Positions 5,089 through 5,964 of a stretch of DNA of 5,964 bases are shown here, piece after piece; positions within the stretch are counted from its first letter, which is position 1, and every line of letters begins with the position of its first letter. This stretch comes from an uncultured Coriobacteriaceae bacterium. Its GTDB lineage: Bacteria > Actinomycetota > Coriobacteriia > Coriobacteriales > QAMH01. The DNA lies in NCBI GenBank assembly GCA_900544245.1, contig UQUH01000072.1, positions 1 through 5,964 of the forward strand. The letters are read 5' to 3'. The position numbers and the translations under genes are program-made. Below the pieces are notes generated by a model, which saw only the letters and a program-made list of their open reading frames with translations, was not told the origin of the DNA and ran no database searches.

Positions 5089-5640
5089 CTAAGATTCTAA
5101 CACGTGGGAAAGCTCTTTGGTAGCCCTCTCCAAATCATCGTTGACGATGATGTAATCGTACTCGGACGATGCCTCCATCTCGCCTGCCGCGTTGGCGAGA
5201 CGTCGGACGATGACGTCCTCGGAATCGGTCGCCCGACCGCGCAGCCTTCGCTCGAGCTCGTCGAGCGAAGGCGGTGCTATGAAGACGAGCTTCGCCTGCG
5301 GAAGCTTCCCGAGCACTTGGAAGGCACCCTGCACGTCGATCTCAAGCAAGACGGTATCGCCCGCGGCAAGGTGTTCCTCGATGGGCGCAAGCGGCGTGCC
5401 GTAATAATTCGAATGGACCTGGGCCCACTCGATGAAGCCGTCTTTCCCGATGACGTCCTCGAACTCGTCGACGCTCATGAAGTGGTAGTGAACGCCGTCG
5501 ACCTCACCTTGGCGGGGTGCGCGCGTCGTGGCCGATATGGACAAGACGTAATCGGGATGCTCTTCGAGCACGCGGCCGACGAGCGTGCCCTTGCCCGCTC
5601 CGGACGGACCCGATATGACGTAGAGCGCACCTTCAGCCAT
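5089..5640 (-). CDS. gmk: Guanylate kinase
   Basis: Guanylate kinase converts GMP and ATP to GDP and ADP in the cytoplasm, an essential step in making GTP and dGTP. The 183 residues show the P-loop GPSGAGKGT (11-19), the ATTRAPRQGEVDGVHYHF GMP-binding block (37-54), GFIEWAQVHSNYYGTP (68-83), LLEIDVQGA (98-106), the lid arginines in ERRLRGRATDSEDVIVRRL (130-148) and YDYIIVNDDL (161-170). The length is slightly under the roughly 200 residues common in the family, because the C-terminal tail is short. The ATG at 5640-5638 follows AAGGA by 11 bases, and that site directly follows the pyrF stop codon. An exact 12-bp inverted repeat lies in the lid-region codons (5244-5272). The protein motifs are intact. 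Confidence 0.97.
   Translation of the reverse strand: MAEGALYVISGPSGAGKGTLVGRVLEEHPDYVLSISATTRAPRQGEVDGVHYHFMSVDEFEDVIGKDGFIEWAQVHSNYYGTPLAPIEEHLAAGDTVLLEIDVQGAFQVLGKLPQAKLVFIAPPSLDELERRLRGRATDSEDVIVRRLANAAGEMEASSEYDYIIVNDDLERATKELSHVLES
5094..5102 (-). promoter_or_regulatory. Possible extended -10 promoter for rpoZ and downstream genes
   Basis: Read on the minus strand, TGT followed by TAGAAT fits the extended -10 pattern TGnTAnAAT. It lies in the last codons of gmk, just before the only sizeable gap in the cluster, and would start transcripts near 5087, about 43 bases before the rpoZ ATG. No convincing -35 element is found 16-18 bases further upstream. In GC-rich coding DNA this match may be chance. 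Confidence 0.25.
5244..5272 (-). repeat. Perfect 12-bp inverted repeat inside gmk
   Basis: GCCTTCGCTCGA (5244-5255) and its exact complement TCGAGCGAAGGC (5261-5272) flank a 5-base spacer (5256-5260). In mRNA this would form a very stable GC-rich stem-loop. No T-run follows it on either strand, so it does not look like an intrinsic terminator. It encodes PSLDELERR within an intact Gmk. Confidence 0.75.
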
Positions 5641-5651
5641 GCTTCGCCCAG

Positions 5652-5660
5652 TCCTTCCCT
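5652..5660 (-). promoter_or_regulatory. Ribosome binding site of gmk, fused to the pyrF stop
   Basis: The pyrF TAG (5661-5659) continues as GGAAGGA, giving TAGGGAAGGA. AAGGA lies 11 bases before the gmk ATG at 5640. This resembles the era and thiI sites, where the stop codon leads straight into the purine-rich site. Confidence 0.55.
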
Positions 5661-5964
5661 AGTCGAGATTCGCGGCGATTTCGTCAAATGCCGCGACGGG
5701 ATCGGCCGCACGCGTGATGGGCCGGCCGATGACGAGATGGGACGCGCCGGCGGCAAAGGCTTCGGCGGGCGTGGCGACGCGGCTCTGGTCGCCGAGCGCG
5801 GCGCCCTTGGGTCGCACGCCGGGAGTGATGATGATGGCATCGGGGCCGAGTAGCTCCCTCATCTGGGCTGCCTCGATGGGCGAGCAGACGATGCCGTCGA
5901 GCTTGGCCTCGTGGGCGAGGCGGGCGAGGGGCTCCACCCGCTCCGCCGGGGGGGAGCTGCATGA
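5659..5964 (-). CDS. pyrF: Orotidine 5'-phosphate decarboxylase, C-terminal part
   Basis: PyrF decarboxylates OMP to UMP, the last step of de novo pyrimidine synthesis. Only the final 101 codons are in the window; the reading frame is open to the edge and the N-terminal part lies beyond 5964. The visible part carries the C-terminal half of the family's TIM barrel: DGIVCSP (23-29 of the fragment), IIITPGVRP (44-52), GDQSRVATP (58-66) and HLVIGRPIT (76-84), the phosphate-binding region. A GTG at 5937-5935 is in frame but is an internal valine, because family-like sequence (SPPAERVEPLARLA) continues upstream of it. The catalytic Asp-Lys residues of the N-terminal half cannot be seen. The gene ends 18 bases before gmk, so it is probably the upstream partner in the same transcript. 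A run of seven G on the plus strand (5948-5954) near the edge is a place to watch for sequencing error. Confidence 0.93.
   Translation of the reverse strand, partial: SCSSPPAERVEPLARLAHEAKLDGIVCSPIEAAQMRELLGPDAIIITPGVRPKGAALGDQSRVATPAEAFAAGASHLVIGRPITRAADPVAAFDEIAANLD

Noticed and set aside
5104..5853. Long plus-strand open frame (249 codons) opposite gmk and pyrF
   Set aside because: It is antisense to conserved enzymes, spans their junction, and shows no family motif.
5935..5937. GTG as a possible start for a short pyrF-like protein
   Set aside because: The frame stays open to the window edge with PyrF-like residues upstream, so this is an internal valine of a gene cut by the window.

Overview
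This 5,964-base window is a tightly packed housekeeping gene cluster. All nine genes lie on the minus strand, so transcription runs from high to low coordinates: pyrF (3' part only), gmk, rpoZ, thiI, phoH, ybeY, dgkA, era, recO. The sequence is GC-rich, with strong Shine-Dalgarno sites and several GTG or TTG starts. A Bacillus-like phoH-ybeY-dgkA-era-recO block in high-GC DNA, with a pyrF-gmk-rpoZ block upstream and a ThiI lacking a rhodanese domain, suggests a high-GC Gram-positive. A member of the Coriobacteriia (Actinomycetota) is my best guess. That placement is inference; no rRNA or other taxonomic marker is present.

Layout in transcription order: the C-terminal 101 codons of pyrF (5964-5659); gmk (5640-5089); a 44-base gap, the largest between genes, with a possible extended -10 promoter beside it; rpoZ (5044-4784); thiI (4774-3563); phoH (3563-2586); ybeY (2582-2127); dgkA (2127-1762); era (1752-787); recO (803-51). 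After recO come 50 bases holding a compact group of palindromes that overlaps the recO stop codon. Apart from the gmk-rpoZ gap, every junction is at most 18 bases apart or overlaps. Two junctions are one-base TGATG overlaps, and at three junctions the TAG stop runs directly into the next ribosome binding site. This points to one co-transcribed and partly translationally coupled unit. No stretch over 300 bases lacks a gene.

The genes cover nucleotide synthesis (pyrF, gmk), RNA polymerase assembly (rpoZ), tRNA thiolation (thiI), ribosome maturation and RNA quality control (phoH, ybeY, era), lipid-carrier recycling (dgkA) and DNA repair (recO). I found no mobile gene, defence system, CRISPR array or RNA gene, and no evidence of a new multi-gene system. 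The points most worth checking are the palindrome cluster after recO, a perfect 12-bp stem inside gmk, the stop/SD junction design, and an SKAD instead of NKxD G4 motif in Era. Two starts were set on sequence evidence: rpoZ at ATG 5044 and phoH at ATG 3563.
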